Assembly (NCBI RefSeq): GCF_000373265.1
Contig: NZ_KB890761.1
Coordinates: 421,389 to 485,388, forward strand
Length of the DNA: 64,000 nt
Source of the DNA: Pontibacter roseus DSM 17521
GTDB lineage: Bacteria > Bacteroidota > Bacteroidia > Cytophagales > Hymenobacteraceae
Direction of reading: 5' to 3'
The notes beneath the pieces are model-generated. The model made no database searches and was not told the DNA's origin. It worked only from the letters and a program-made list of their open reading frames with translations. Position numbers and translations under genes: made by a program. Below, piece by piece: positions 53,448 to 63,539 of this stretch. The first letter of the stretch is position 1; every line of letters starts with the position of its first letter.

Positions 53448-54833
53448 ATGACCGAGAGAAAGAACATCACCATCATGGGAGCCGGACTGGTTGGCTCGCT
53501 GCTGTCGCTATACCTGGCCAAGCACGGCCACAAGGTAGACCTGTATGAGCGGCGGCCCGACATGCGGAAAGTCCTGCTGGACGGGGGGCGTTCCATCAAC
53601 CTGGCCCTGAGCGACCGCGGTTTCAAGGCGCTGCGTGGCATTGGCATAGAGGAGGAGGTGCGCAAGGTGGCCATACCCATGCACGGCCGCATGATGCACG
53701 ACGAGCAGGGCAACCTCACCTTCCAGCCCTACGGCAAAGAGGGACAATCCATCTATTCAGTATCCAGGGCGGGGCTGAACGCGGCGCTGATGGACATCTC
53801 GGAGCCCAACCCGGACATCACCTACCATTTCAACCGGCAGTTGCTGGACCTGGACCTGCGCGAGGGCACGGCCACCCTGCGCAACCACGAGACCAACCAG
53901 GTGGAGGAGCTGCACACGGAGCTGCTGTTCGGAGCCGATGGCGCCTTCTCGATGGTGCGCAACGCCATGCAGAAGACCGAGCGCTACAACTATTCCCAAA
54001 GCTATCTGGAGTATGGCTATAAAGAACTGACCATACCTGCCGCCGAGGGCGGAGGCTGGCTGCTGGAGAAGCACGCGCTGCACATCTGGCCGCGCGGCAA
54101 CTACATGATGATTGCCCTGCCCAACCTGGACGGCAGCTTCACATGTACGCTGTTTTTTCCTTACGAAGGCCCACTTTCCTTCGAGAGCATCCAGACCGAT
54201 GACGACCTGCTCAACTTCTTTCTGCAGGCTTTCCCCGATGCGGTGCCGCTGATGCCCGATTTGGCTCAGGACTACTTCTCCAACCCTATCGGTTCGCTGG
54301 TCACTGTGAAATGCTTCCCCTGGTCGTACCAGGACAAGGCGCTGCTCATTGGCGATGCCTGCCATGCCGTGGTGCCGTTCTACGGGCAGGGCATGAACGC
54401 CGGATTTGAGGACATCACCGTGTTGGACCAGATGCTAGAGAGCTTTAATGGGGATTGGGAACAGCTGTTCAAGCGCTTTGAACGCCGCCGCAAGCCGGAT
54501 GCCGACGCCATCGCGGACCTGGCTGTGATGAACTTCATCGAGATGCGCGATAAAGTAGCCGACCCGCGCTTCCTGCTCCGCAAAAAGATAGAGGCTAGAA
54601 TCAACCAGCAGTACCCCGATAAGTGGATTCCGCTCTACTCCATGGTGACCTTCACGGATTTTCCGTATTCTTATGCTCTGGAAACAGGACGACTGCAGGA
54701 CCAGATTATGAAGAAGGTCATGAAACACATACAGTCTGTGGAAGACTACGACAAGCCGGAGGTGCAGAAGCTACTCGAGAAACAGCTCATCCACAAAGAG
54801 AAACTAAAAAGCTACAGCCCACAGGAGGTATAG
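53448..54833 (+). CDS. kmo: Kynurenine 3-monooxygenase
   Basis: 461 residues. FAD and NADPH dependent hydroxylation of kynurenine to 3-hydroxykynurenine, the step before kynureninase. FAD motif GAGLVGS (11-17), the KMO-specific GRSINLALSDRGFKAL (about 49-64), and the second FAD motif LIGDACHAVVPFYGQGMNAG are complete. A C-terminal membrane-proximal region is present. It is 12 kb from kynU, split from the rest of the pathway by the ion-transport block. Confidence 0.95.
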   Translation: MTERKNITIMGAGLVGSLLSLYLAKHGHKVDLYERRPDMRKVLLDGGRSINLALSDRGFKALRGIGIEEEVRKVAIPMHGRMMHDEQGNLTFQPYGKEGQSIYSVSRAGLNAALMDISEPNPDITYHFNRQLLDLDLREGTATLRNHETNQVEELHTELLFGADGAFSMVRNAMQKTERYNYSQSYLEYGYKELTIPAAEGGGWLLEKHALHIWPRGNYMMIALPNLDGSFTCTLFFPYEGPLSFESIQTDDDLLNFFLQAFPDAVPLMPDLAQDYFSNPIGSLVTVKCFPWSYQDKALLIGDACHAVVPFYGQGMNAGFEDITVLDQMLESFNGDWEQLFKRFERRRKPDADAIADLAVMNFIEMRDKVADPRFLLRKKIEARINQQYPDKWIPLYSMVTFTDFPYSYALETGRLQDQIMKKVMKHIQSVEDYDKPEVQKLLEKQLIHKEKLKSYSPQEV

Positions 54834-54849
54834 TCTCCTGTGGGCTGTA
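54813..54849 (+). terminator. Hairpin overlapping the kmo stop codon
   Basis: TACAGCCCACAGGAG at 54813-54827 pairs with CTCCTGTGGGCTGTA at 54835-54849, with the kmo stop in the loop. Without a long T run it may be a weak terminator. Confidence 0.6.
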
Positions 54850-54974
54850 ACCCTTGTTGCTCCACTTGCAGCGCTACCATGTGAAGGAAACCGTGCTTCC
54901 ATAATCTGACGTCAGCGGTCCCTGTCCTGGTATACCACATACCAAGCAAAGGAGTGTCTACAGGTATGTTGATG

Positions 54975-56243
54975 CTACTTGATTATGTAGGAAGCCGTTA
55001 GATAGAGAACTTTGTTGTCCTCGCTTAGGTACCCATTGCGGTCACCAGAAACGCTCGGCCCATCTTGTATATACCGCCCATGCTCATACCTGAGCTGAAG
55101 CATTGCTTCCTGTCGCTGGCTGATTCTGATTTTGGTGCCTACGGCTGCAGTCGGGGAAAAATATACTTTGTGGCCAATCTCGCTTTTCGAAGTTTCAGTT
55201 CTCTGTAAATCTTTTGAGGTGTATTTTATCTCGTGTTCGCTCACAATGCTACTGCTCAGTCCATAGCCGCTGGATAGACCTGCACCGAAGTAAGGGCTCA
55301 GGGTCTTTGTCGTAAACATGTTGTACTGCACCAGGATGGGTAGCAACAGACGCTTTACCTCTACGGTATGACTGCTGGTTCTGGTGTACGAAAAGTTCTC
55401 CTTCACGGCATGTCCTGTATGTTTCTCTGTGCTGAACAAGGGCTCAAACTGTACCGAGAGCCTCTCGCTCTTTTTAGGAGATGAGAAATTGAAAAGGGCG
55501 CCTACCACAAGGTTTTGGGAAGAGGTGAAGGAAGCAGCGCTTAGTTCAGGCGTGTGCATGAACTTCAGGGAGGTTGAGCTGACCCCAATGGTGATTCCTT
55601 TTCCAATCGACAACCACGGTTTGTCTTCTTTGAATGTGACATTATTTTCGGGTTCAGCGCAGTTATTGTAAGCCCTCACCACAGCAATAACATCAGGAGC
55701 GTTCAGCTTCTTCTGCAGCTTGAGCATCAACTGCTCCGGAACAGGGCAGTCATACGTCAAAGAGTTCATCAAAATGAGGTGCTGGGTGGAGGTCGTCACA
55801 GTTTTGATGTCGCCTGTTGAGCTCGGCACGCCTGTGTCGTCTGTTGTTATCTGCAGGAGCTTCAGCTCGCCTCCATCTTTTTGCAGATACAGGGCGCGCA
55901 GGTGTTGGTACAGGCTGAGTCTCCCCAGAACGAGCGACTCAACGAATTTTTTCTCTGCAGCACCTGTGGTATCTCGTACTTCTCTGCTCACATAGGGGGC
56001 ATCTCCTGCAATGCCATACGCCGCAATTGCATTGGCTGAGTATTCCATTGCGTCTGCCTCATTGTCGGTCTTGAAAAGACAGCTACTGTGCTTGCTTTGC
56101 CCCTCTCGGTACTTGACAAAGCCATGCAGGGTATCACCTTCGGTCCGCACCACAAAGCCCGGACGAAATGCCTGTGCAGAGGAATCAAGAGCTAAAAACA
56201 GGGCGCTCAGAACAAGCGAAGCAGCGAGTAAAGTTTGTTTCAT
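54975..56243 (-). CDS. Outer-membrane beta-barrel (PorT-like) protein, paralogue 2
   Basis: 422 residues. Signal peptide, then an N-terminal domain around RPGFVVRTEGDTLHGFVKY and, from about residue 215, alternating strands of a beta-barrel (for example SIGKGITIGVSS, YNMFTTKTLSPYFGAG) ending with YLTASYIIK. It is a diverged tandem copy of the gene at 56416 (same length, same start layout GDTL(H/R)G). Codon use differs from neighbours. Its function is unknown, perhaps nutrient binding or transport. Confidence 0.8.
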   Translation of the reverse strand: MKQTLLAASLVLSALFLALDSSAQAFRPGFVVRTEGDTLHGFVKYREGQSKHSSCLFKTDNEADAMEYSANAIAAYGIAGDAPYVSREVRDTTGAAEKKFVESLVLGRLSLYQHLRALYLQKDGGELKLLQITTDDTGVPSSTGDIKTVTTSTQHLILMNSLTYDCPVPEQLMLKLQKKLNAPDVIAVVRAYNNCAEPENNVTFKEDKPWLSIGKGITIGVSSTSLKFMHTPELSAASFTSSQNLVVGALFNFSSPKKSERLSVQFEPLFSTEKHTGHAVKENFSYTRTSSHTVEVKRLLLPILVQYNMFTTKTLSPYFGAGLSSGYGLSSSIVSEHEIKYTSKDLQRTETSKSEIGHKVYFSPTAAVGTKIRISQRQEAMLQLRYEHGRYIQDGPSVSGDRNGYLSEDNKVLYLTASYIIK

Positions 56244-56415
56244 GAGTAATGTATGGGTATTGATTTAAATATGGGGAATAGATTGTATAGCATGTGTTAT
56301 GGATAGGCCTTTCTTCGGGCATACCTGCCGGATAAGGTATGGCTTCCTGGCAGGTAAGGCCTTTGGCTTATTCAAAAGCCTTGTTTCAAGTTCAGCGAGA
56401 TTGGAGAGGTAAGCC

Positions 56416-57681
56416 TTAGAAGTAAAGCCCGAACAACAAGGAGAGGGTTCTGGTGTCGGAATCCAGGGCATTGTTGATTCTGTTTATCGCCTTGTGGGAA
56501 TGCACATCCAACCCCATTTCGTAGCGGGCCTCCAGCGACAGCTTGCTCTTCTTGACGTTGAAGTACGTGCCGGCGCCGGCCATCAGGCCCTGCTGGTAGC
56601 TGTTCACGAAATCGGGGTTGTCCTTGATGCGCTCCTCCGGCGTGCTGGTGCTGGTGCTGCGCACGTACTGGCGGTGCTTGTAGTCGCGCTGCTGGAAGAG
56701 GTTGAGGAAGCCGCCTGCATTCACAAAGGGCTGGAAGCGCCGGCCTGCAAAGTCGTAGCGTAACGCTGCCGTGGCCTTGATGGCCGCCATGTCAAACTCT
56801 ATTTCATTGTCGTAATAGGTGCCGAACCAGGTATAGCTGGACTCGGTCTGGAAGTTGTTTTGGAAGTAACGGCCCTCCAGCAGCAGCGAGAGGTTCTCGT
56901 TCACCCTGGGCGAGTTCACTAGCAGCGCCAGACCGAAAGAAGGGTGGGTGTTGGCGTCGAAATCGGCGTGCTCCAGGTGCAGGTATGTTTCGTCCTTGGC
57001 AGAAAAGTTAAGTGTGGTATGGCTAAACGCGCCCACGAACCCCGGCTTGAGGGAGAGCCACTTCTTTGACTCCTTGAACACGGTCTGGTTGCCATCGCTT
57101 GCGCAGTTGTTGTATTCCTTTACCAGTTCCACGAGGTTCCGCTGGGCCAGTTTCACGCGCTCCACCTTGCTGAAGACCTCGTAGCAGTCCTGGGTCATAG
57201 TATTCAGTACCTGTACATGGTGGTTTACCTGCCGCTTGGCTAGCGCGCCGGCATTGTTGGTGTACTCCTCATGCGTGATGTACAGCTTGTGCAGCTTGTC
57301 TGGGTTGCTCTGCTTCTCCACAAAGAAAACACCATTGTACAGGTATAGGCTGATGCTGCCGCGCACCAGTTCCTCCATGAACACGTACTCCGCTGCCAAG
57401 GTGTCGGCATGGTGCAGCACACGGGTCCTGAAATTCTTGTCTCCCGGGAAGCCGTAGCCGGCTATGTCGTTGGAGGTATAGGTAACTGGGTTTCCCTGAC
57501 CCTCCTTTTTAAAGCCAACGGAGTTGACGGCTTGGCTGCTGCTCCGGAAAGTCACCTCTCCCCGAAGCGTGTCACCTTGTGGCATGACCACATAGCCGGG
57601 TCTGTAATCTGACTGTGCCGCAACCTGCAGGGACAGCAACGCGAGTAAACAAAACGGGATAAGTTTGTAGAGAGTCTTCAT
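56416..57681 (-). CDS. Outer-membrane beta-barrel (PorT-like) protein, paralogue 1
   Basis: 421 residues. Signal peptide ending VAAQ, N-terminal domain with DYRPGYVVMPQGDTLRGEVTF, linker, then barrel strands (WLSLKPGFVGAFSH, LSLLLEGRYFQNN, FQPFVNAGGFLNLF) and a C-terminal strand TLSLLFGLYF with terminal Phe. It is upstream of its diverged copy with 172 bp between, on the same strand. Similar paired proteins are common among Bacteroidota; function unproven. Confidence 0.82.
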   Translation of the reverse strand: MKTLYKLIPFCLLALLSLQVAAQSDYRPGYVVMPQGDTLRGEVTFRSSSQAVNSVGFKKEGQGNPVTYTSNDIAGYGFPGDKNFRTRVLHHADTLAAEYVFMEELVRGSISLYLYNGVFFVEKQSNPDKLHKLYITHEEYTNNAGALAKRQVNHHVQVLNTMTQDCYEVFSKVERVKLAQRNLVELVKEYNNCASDGNQTVFKESKKWLSLKPGFVGAFSHTTLNFSAKDETYLHLEHADFDANTHPSFGLALLVNSPRVNENLSLLLEGRYFQNNFQTESSYTWFGTYYDNEIEFDMAAIKATAALRYDFAGRRFQPFVNAGGFLNLFQQRDYKHRQYVRSTSTSTPEERIKDNPDFVNSYQQGLMAGAGTYFNVKKSKLSLEARYEMGLDVHSHKAINRINNALDSDTRTLSLLFGLYF

Positions 57682-57967
57682 ATAGGCATATTACCGTTTA
57701 AATATAGTAAAATCTTTTTATTTGTGTAGAATCTGCCACAATCTTACATTCCTACTTTGGGAGGCGCAGGCGGGTGGCTAAAGATTGGCTTTCAGCCCAA
57801 GGTATAGTGGCATGTTTGTTGTTCTCCTGCACCCGGAAATTGCACCGTTTACATGCTGCGGCATAACTATTTCGCCTGAAATGTGGTATAGCTTATGTGG
57901 CAAATGGATTTACAAGTCCAATTTTCACCTGATTCATCTCTAATCTTTAACCCCCCTTTTGAATTTT
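57682..57967. other. Divergent intergenic region
   Basis: 286 bp between the barrel gene (leftward) and the DUF4168 gene (rightward). It must contain both promoters, but I found no exact TAnnTTTG box. No gene or strong hairpin was seen; there are several GGTATA-type motif copies. Confidence 0.5.
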
Positions 57968-58477
57968 ATGGAAATCATCAATAAACTGAAAGCCACTGCC
58001 ATGGCAGGGCTTATTGTAGGTCTTTTTTCTTTCTCCGGCACTGCTTTCGCACAGCAAACAAACCCGTCGCAAAAAGCGACGCCTCCGGCAACGCAGCAGC
58101 AGGGCCAGAACATATCAGATGCTGACCTGAGGCTATTTGTAGACGCCAGCACACGCCTGATGGACCTGCAGAAGGAGAACGAAAAGGTCATGATGGTCAT
58201 TCTGGAAGAAGAAAAGCTGAGCATTGACAAGTTCAACACGCTGGCGCAGGCGCACCAGCAGCAGAAGCTGGCCGAGGCCGAAGGAACCGCAGAGGAGAAG
58301 GCCGCCTTCAACAAGGCCGTGCAGCGCATGATGCAGCTGCAGCCCGACATTGAGAAGAACATGCAGCAGGCCATCCAGAAAGATGGTATGACCATGGAAC
58401 GATACGAGCAAATCATGCTGGCCTACCAGCAGGACCCGGCCGTTCAGGCCAAGGTGCAGAAAATGATGGGCCTGTAA
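57968..58477 (+). CDS. DUF4168-type secreted protein
   Basis: 169 residues from ATG 57968. Signal peptide (LIVGLFSFSGTAFAQ), a Gln/Pro/Thr linker, and a helical domain beginning ISDADLRLFVDASTRLMDLQKENE, with the spacing of DUF4168: A second part (AFNKAVQRMMQLQPDIEKNMQQAIQKDGMTMERYEQIMLAYQQDPAVQ) is also typical. Such periplasmic proteins have no known function. Own terminator. Confidence 0.85.
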   Translation: MEIINKLKATAMAGLIVGLFSFSGTAFAQQTNPSQKATPPATQQQGQNISDADLRLFVDASTRLMDLQKENEKVMMVILEEEKLSIDKFNTLAQAHQQQKLAEAEGTAEEKAAFNKAVQRMMQLQPDIEKNMQQAIQKDGMTMERYEQIMLAYQQDPAVQAKVQKMMGL

Positions 58478-58498
58478 GCGACCAAACCTTTAATAACG

Positions 58499-58535
58499 AA
58501 AAGGCCCTGCCGCATATGCGACAGGGCCTTTTTTA
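58499..58535. terminator. Bidirectional terminator, perfect stem
   Basis: AAGGCCCTG at 58501-58509 pairs with CAGGGCCTT at 58522-58530, and CGCATATGCG between them is itself palindromic, followed by a T run. It serves the convergent genes on either side. Confidence 0.88.
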
Positions 58536-58547
58536 TGTGCTATGGGG

Positions 58548-60071
58548 TTATTTTTGTGTGAACTCCAGTATCTTGAAGGTTTTGGTGCGCCTGTCGAAAT
58601 AGCCGTAGTGCAGCTTGTCGGTGCCATACCTGTATAAGGTCTTGAAGTCAGGCGTCTGCTTGAGCTCCTCTTCATAGGCCTCTATCTTGTCCTGCACCGT
58701 GGTGGCGGTGCTATCGGAGGCGGCTTTATCGAGCGTTTCGCTGTCCAACACCGTCCGGAAGTAGGTGCTTATACCTGGTCCCGTCGGCATGCCCTGTCTG
58801 TTGAAATAAGGGTCGTAGTAATAGTTGTTGTACGGGAACATGCTGTGGCTATACGGTAAGGTATAGGCAGGCACCCAACGGCCCGGCATCAGGAACAAGC
58901 CACGAGAGGTCTGGATGTAACGGTCCGGCGTGCGCACCAGGCGCGTCGGGTCTGGGCTGCTGCGCGTGCTCGGCGGTTGGTAAGAGCCAATAGTCAGTTG
59001 CAGGGTGCTGTCCCCGAAGGCATCCACCGTGATGGCCGGCATGCCACTTGACAGGTTGCGCATCACCTTGGATGTTTTCTCTATCACGTTGTTGCCTGAG
59101 GAGAAAAGCGTGCTCGCCCCGCGCTGGTGCACCGGCGTCGATTTAATGGCAATTTCCTGGTCGCCGGTATAGTTGTACTCCTTGATGGGCTGCAGCGTGC
59201 TGAAATCGAAAGCCGTCAGGTTGAACTGGTCTTTCTGCAACTGCACCCGGAACAGCTTGTCCTGGTGCAGGAAAGAGTTGAAATGCGGTTCGCTCTTCAA
59301 GTCCAGCGCCGGCAGCGTGCGGTAGGTGGTCTGGCCTGAAGGCCAATCGAGCGTCAGAATCTCGGTGGTAGTCTTCTTGCCCTGTCCTCTCAGGTAGAAC
59401 CCATCAAACACCAGGTGGATTTTGTCGCCCTGCGTATAGATTTTGCTGCGGTGATGGCCAGCAAATACGGTACGCTCCAAATCCGGGTGCACGAATATCA
59501 GCTCGTTCTGACGCTCTCCGCGACGGCGGGTGCGCGGCATGTCGGCTGTGGAGAAGGACTTCTTCTCGTAGTACGTCTCGTCCAACTCCCGGTACAGGTG
59601 TAGGTTGTCCTTCTTGTCCGTGAAAATCATGTAGAAGTGGCCTGCATCGGCAAAGGAACCCACAAAGGTCTCTCCCCTGTCTTTCTTGATAGGGGCATCG
59701 GGCATGCTTCTGAAAGCGCCCGAGTAGCGGTTCACGGCAAAAGGACGCACAAAGTCCTTGTTCCCGTTCATGAAGCGGCTGTAGAAGATAAACTCCGTCT
59801 CGGTCACGCGGGTACCCAGAATCTGGGGTTGCTGGTTCCAGCGGTAAGGGATTTCCTGTGCCGCCACCAATTGGCCCGATGGATTGATGAGATTGAAGTA
59901 TAGCTTGCCGCCCTGGAAGAAGTAGAGGCAAACGTTGCCGTCACCATCCGCCACCGACACCAGGTCCTCGGCGCGGCGCAACGGTATCTCCAGGTTTGCG
60001 AACTCCTGCTGCGCGCGTACCTCGGGGGCCGCTAAGCCCAACAGGAGCAGGGCTAGGATTAACTTTCGCAT
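58548..60071 (-). CDS. Secreted protein of unknown function
   Basis: 507 residues. Signal peptide MRKLILALLLLGLAAPEVRAQ, then a regular series of short beta-blades (for example EFIFYSRFMNGN, HFYMIFTDKKDNLHLY, LIFVHPDLERTVFAG), suggesting a propeller-like fold, followed by a Tyr/Pro-rich region (FPYNNYYYDPYFNRQ) and a helical C-terminus. No family recognised. Probably periplasmic. Single-gene unit. Confidence 0.75.
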   Translation of the reverse strand: MRKLILALLLLGLAAPEVRAQQEFANLEIPLRRAEDLVSVADGDGNVCLYFFQGGKLYFNLINPSGQLVAAQEIPYRWNQQPQILGTRVTETEFIFYSRFMNGNKDFVRPFAVNRYSGAFRSMPDAPIKKDRGETFVGSFADAGHFYMIFTDKKDNLHLYRELDETYYEKKSFSTADMPRTRRRGERQNELIFVHPDLERTVFAGHHRSKIYTQGDKIHLVFDGFYLRGQGKKTTTEILTLDWPSGQTTYRTLPALDLKSEPHFNSFLHQDKLFRVQLQKDQFNLTAFDFSTLQPIKEYNYTGDQEIAIKSTPVHQRGASTLFSSGNNVIEKTSKVMRNLSSGMPAITVDAFGDSTLQLTIGSYQPPSTRSSPDPTRLVRTPDRYIQTSRGLFLMPGRWVPAYTLPYSHSMFPYNNYYYDPYFNRQGMPTGPGISTYFRTVLDSETLDKAASDSTATTVQDKIEAYEEELKQTPDFKTLYRYGTDKLHYGYFDRRTKTFKILEFTQK

Positions 60072-60190
60072 AATGGCTTAAATTAAAAGGATTTAGTCTA
60101 GATGAATATAGCAAATTTCTAGCCAAAGTGCGTTGTGTAAGCGGAGAAAAAGCAGAGGATACAATGGGGGACGGCGGCAGGTATAGGCAA

Positions 60191-60222
60191 TAAAAAAAGC
60201 CCGGCTAAGGTATAGCCGGGCT
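60191..60222 (-). terminator. Terminator after asnS
   Basis: AGCCCGGCTA at 60198-60207 pairs with TAGCCGGGCT at 60213-60222, with seven A residues at 60192-60198 that give the U run on the minus strand. Confidence 0.85.
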
Positions 60223-60247
60223 TCTCTGGTCACAGGTATAGCCTGTG

Positions 60248-61687
60248 TTAGAATTCTGCGTTGCCAGGTGTGCGTGGGAACGGGATGACGTCGCGGATGT
60301 TGCCCATGCCCGTCACGAACTGCACCATGCGCTCGAAGCCCAGGCCGAAGCCGGCGTGCGGACATCCCCCGAAGCGGCGAGTATCCAGGTACCACCACAG
60401 GTCCTCCTCCTCAATACCCACGCCCTTCATGCGCTCCACCAGCAGGTCAATGCGCTCCTCGCGCTGCGAACCACCCACAATCTCGCCTATACCAGGCGCC
60501 AGGATGTCCATGGCGGCTACGGTCTTGCCGTCGTCGTTTAGGCGCATGTAGAAGGCCTTGATGTCTTTTGGATAATCCGTTACAATGACCGGCTTTTTGA
60601 AATGCTTCTCCACCAGGTAACGCTCGTGCTCGCTCTGCAGGTCGATGCCCCACGACACGTCGTACTGGAATTTCTTTTTCTTGTAGGCAGGAGAATTCAT
60701 CAGGATGTCAACCGCCTCGGTATAGGTCACGCGCTCAAAATCGTTGTTCACCACGAATTCCAGTTTCTCGAGCAGCGTCATTTCCTGGCGCTCGTTCTGC
60801 GGCTTGGCTTTGTCTTCCTCTACCAGGCGCTGGCCCAGGAACTCAATGTCTTCGCGGTTGTGCTCCAGCGCGTAGCGGATGATGTACTTGATGAACTCCT
60901 CAGCCAGGTCGGCGTTCATTTTGAGGTCGTAGAAAGCCATCTCCGGCTCAATCATCCAGAACTCCGCCAGGTGGCGGGCGGTGTTGGAATTCTCGGCCCG
61001 GAAGGTCGGCCCGAAGGTATAGATGTCGCTGAAAGCCATGGCCGCCAGCTCGCCTTCCAGCTGACCGGACACCGTCAGGTTGGTCGCCTTACCGAAGAAG
61101 TCCTCTTCGTAATTGATTTTACCCTCCTCGTTGCGCGGAATGTTGTCCAGGTCAAAGTTGGTGACATGGAACATCTCGCCGGCGCCCTCGGCGTCAGAGG
61201 CCGTGATGATGGGCGTGTGCATGTACACGAAGCCTTTCTCGTTGAAGAACCTGTGCACGGCAAAGGCCAGCGTGTTGCGCACGCGGAACACCGCTCCGAA
61301 GGTGTTGGTGCGGAAGCGCAGGTGGGCAATCTCGCGCAGGAACTCTAGTGAGTGTGCCTTCTTCTGCAACGGGTAGGTTTCCGGGTCTGCTTTGCCTACC
61401 ACTTCTATTGTGTTGGCTACCACCTCAAAGGCCTGTCCTTTGCCCTGCGAGGCCACCAGTTGCCCGGTGATAGACACAGCCGCGCCCGTCGTCACGTCTT
61501 TCAACGCCTCATCGCCGAACTTCTCCGCGTCGGCCACCACCTGCAGGCTCTGCAGGGTGGAGCCGTCATTCACGGCGATGAAGTTCACAAACTTGTTGCC
61601 GCGCTTGGTGCGTACCCAGCCCTTCAATAATACCTCTTTGCCTTCCAAGGCACCAGTCAGCAGTTCTTTTACTTTCGTGCGTTGCAT
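60248..61687 (-). CDS. asnS: Asparaginyl-tRNA synthetase
   Basis: 479 residues from ATG 61687 ([10 protein letters not shown]). Charges tRNA-Asn. N-terminal OB-fold ([23 protein letters not shown]), class II motif 2 ([21 protein letters not shown]) and motif 3 ([15 protein letters not shown]). Sequence upstream of the chosen start is proline-rich, unrelated, and outside the family. Complete length. Confidence 0.96.
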   Translation of the reverse strand: MQRTKVKELLTGALEGKEVLLKGWVRTKRGNKFVNFIAVNDGSTLQSLQVVADAEKFGDEALKDVTTGAAVSITGQLVASQGKGQAFEVVANTIEVVGKADPETYPLQKKAHSLEFLREIAHLRFRTNTFGAVFRVRNTLAFAVHRFFNEKGFVYMHTPIITASDAEGAGEMFHVTNFDLDNIPRNEEGKINYEEDFFGKATNLTVSGQLEGELAAMAFSDIYTFGPTFRAENSNTARHLAEFWMIEPEMAFYDLKMNADLAEEFIKYIIRYALEHNREDIEFLGQRLVEEDKAKPQNERQEMTLLEKLEFVVNNDFERVTYTEAVDILMNSPAYKKKKFQYDVSWGIDLQSEHERYLVEKHFKKPVIVTDYPKDIKAFYMRLNDDGKTVAAMDILAPGIGEIVGGSQREERIDLLVERMKGVGIEEEDLWWYLDTRRFGGCPHAGFGLGFERMVQFVTGMGNIRDVIPFPRTPGNAEF

Positions 61688-61900
61688 GTTGTATCGTATA
61701 GCGTGTATGTCAGAATCATTATAAGTGTTAGGGTGTGCGTCTCCGGGTGCGGTGGCAGGCGGCCGCGGCCGGCATAACACAGCGGGTGCGGGCAGGATAA
61801 CGGGCTAACCCAAAGCGCCGTACCGGAGGCACAGCCACTGCCAGAGGCCCTGCTGACGTAATTTCCCTAAAACCCCCCAAAGTAACGATATTTTAACCTT

Positions 61901-61934
61901 TTTTGTAAATGCGAGTAAAATTATCCTAAATTTG
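61901..61934 (+). promoter_or_regulatory. Promoter of rpoN
   Basis: TTTTG at 61901-61905 and TAAATTTG at 61927-61934 (exact TAnnTTTG), 21 bp apart, fit a Bacteroidota primary sigma promoter. Transcription should start near 61941, about 30 bp before the rpoN ATG. Confidence 0.65.
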
Positions 61935-61972
61935 AAGGTGCATGAACAGGCACTGAAATCCGTTTTTCCACT

Positions 61973-63421
61973 ATGCAGCGACTCGATTTAAGACAACTCT
62001 TATCCCAGAAGTTATCGCCGCAGCAGATACAATTCATCAAGCTGCTGCAGATACCTACCGTGGAGCTGGAGGCGCGCATCAAAGAGGAGATGGAGGTAAA
62101 CCCGGCGCTGGAAGAGGGCCGCGAAGAAGCGGATACCGAGTACAGCGACACCGAGGGCGATGACTACGAAGGCGAGGAGGACTACGGCAAGGACGACATC
62201 GACATCAACGACTACCTGAACGACGACGAGATAAGCGGCTACAAGATGCAGGGCGACCGTGGCGGCGATGACGACGATGACCGCGAAATGCCCATCGCCG
62301 TGACCACCTCCCTGACCGACAACCTGCTGGACCAGCTTGGCTTCCTGGACCTCGACGACAAGCAGTACAACATCGGCATGCAGCTGATTGGCAGCATCGA
62401 CAACGACGGCTACATCCGCCGCGAGCTGAGCTCCATCGCCAACGACCTGGCCTTCTCGCAGAACATCGAAACGTCGGAGGAGGAGATAGAGCAGGTGCTG
62501 CACATGATTCAGACCTTCGACCCGGCAGGTATAGCCGCCCGTGATTTGCCCGAGTGCCTGCTGCTGCAGCTGGAGCGCCGCGAGCAGGACGCCACCACCG
62601 TGCTGGCCGAGCGCATCATCCGGGACAGCTTTGAGGAGTTCACCAAGAAACACTACCAGAAGATACAGTCCCGGTTTGGGGTGACGGAAGAGGAGCTGAA
62701 GAAAGCAATTGACCTCATCATCAAGCTCAACCCAAAGCCGGGTGGCGCTGGCGCCGGCATGACGCGCGTGCAGTACATCATCCCGGATTTCATCCTGACC
62801 AATGAGAACGGGCAGCTGCAGCTCTCGCTCAACGCCCGCAACGCCCCTGACCTGCGCATCAGCCGCTCCTACGCCGATATGTTCGACGCCTACGACAAGT
62901 CGGACAAGAAGGACAAGAAGCTGAAGGAGACCGTGGCCTTTGTGAAGCAGAAACTGGACGCGGCCAAGTGGTTCATCGATGCTATACGCCAGCGCCAGAA
63001 CACGCTGCTGCGCACCATGGAGTCCATCATCAAGTATCAACACGAGTTCTTCCTGGAAGGCGACGAAAGCAAGCTGCGACCCATGATTCTGAAGGACATC
63101 GCTGAGGACATCGGCATGGACATCAGTACCGTGAGCCGCGTGGCCAACAGCAAAGCCGTGCAGACGGAGTTCGGTATCTACCCGCTCAAATACTTCTTCT
63201 CTGAAGGTATAGCCACCGACTCCGGCGAGGACGCCAGCAGCCGCGAGGTGAAGCACATTCTGAAGGAAATCATCGACAAAGAAAGCAAGCGCAAGCCACT
63301 GTCCGACGAGAAGATTGAGAAGATGCTCAACGAGAAAGGCTATAACATCGCCCGCCGCACCGTGGCCAAGTACCGCGAGCAGCTCAACATACCTGTTGCC
63401 CGCCTCCGCAAGGAGCTGTAG
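61973..63421 (+). CDS. rpoN: RNA polymerase sigma-54 factor
   Basis: 482 residues. Directs polymerase to -24/-12 promoters. N-terminal Gln-rich activator region (LSPQQIQFIKLLQIPTVELE), an acidic linker (about 50-105), core-binding region, helix-turn-helix and the RpoN box ARRTVAKYRE at residues 460-469. Acidic linker is longer than in many Proteobacteria. No bEBP activator or -24/-12 promoter was identified in the window. Has its own promoter at 61901-61934. Confidence 0.97.
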   Translation: MQRLDLRQLLSQKLSPQQIQFIKLLQIPTVELEARIKEEMEVNPALEEGREEADTEYSDTEGDDYEGEEDYGKDDIDINDYLNDDEISGYKMQGDRGGDDDDDREMPIAVTTSLTDNLLDQLGFLDLDDKQYNIGMQLIGSIDNDGYIRRELSSIANDLAFSQNIETSEEEIEQVLHMIQTFDPAGIAARDLPECLLLQLERREQDATTVLAERIIRDSFEEFTKKHYQKIQSRFGVTEEELKKAIDLIIKLNPKPGGAGAGMTRVQYIIPDFILTNENGQLQLSLNARNAPDLRISRSYADMFDAYDKSDKKDKKLKETVAFVKQKLDAAKWFIDAIRQRQNTLLRTMESIIKYQHEFFLEGDESKLRPMILKDIAEDIGMDISTVSRVANSKAVQTEFGIYPLKYFFSEGIATDSGEDASSREVKHILKEIIDKESKRKPLSDEKIEKMLNEKGYNIARRTVAKYREQLNIPVARLRKEL

Positions 63422-63539
63422 CTTCTTAATTATGAATGCTGAATTATGGATTATAGATTCTCTGCAACGTATTAACTCCGGCGTACAGCTACATAACTCC
63501 TGTTCATCATTCTTGATTCCTAATTCATAACTCAAAAAA

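Noticed and set aside
62012..63535. 507-residue open frame antisense to rpoN
   Set aside because: It mirrors rpoN, is Val/Leu/His-rich in low-complexity form without motifs, and rpoN on the other strand is complete. This is a by-product of GC-rich codons.
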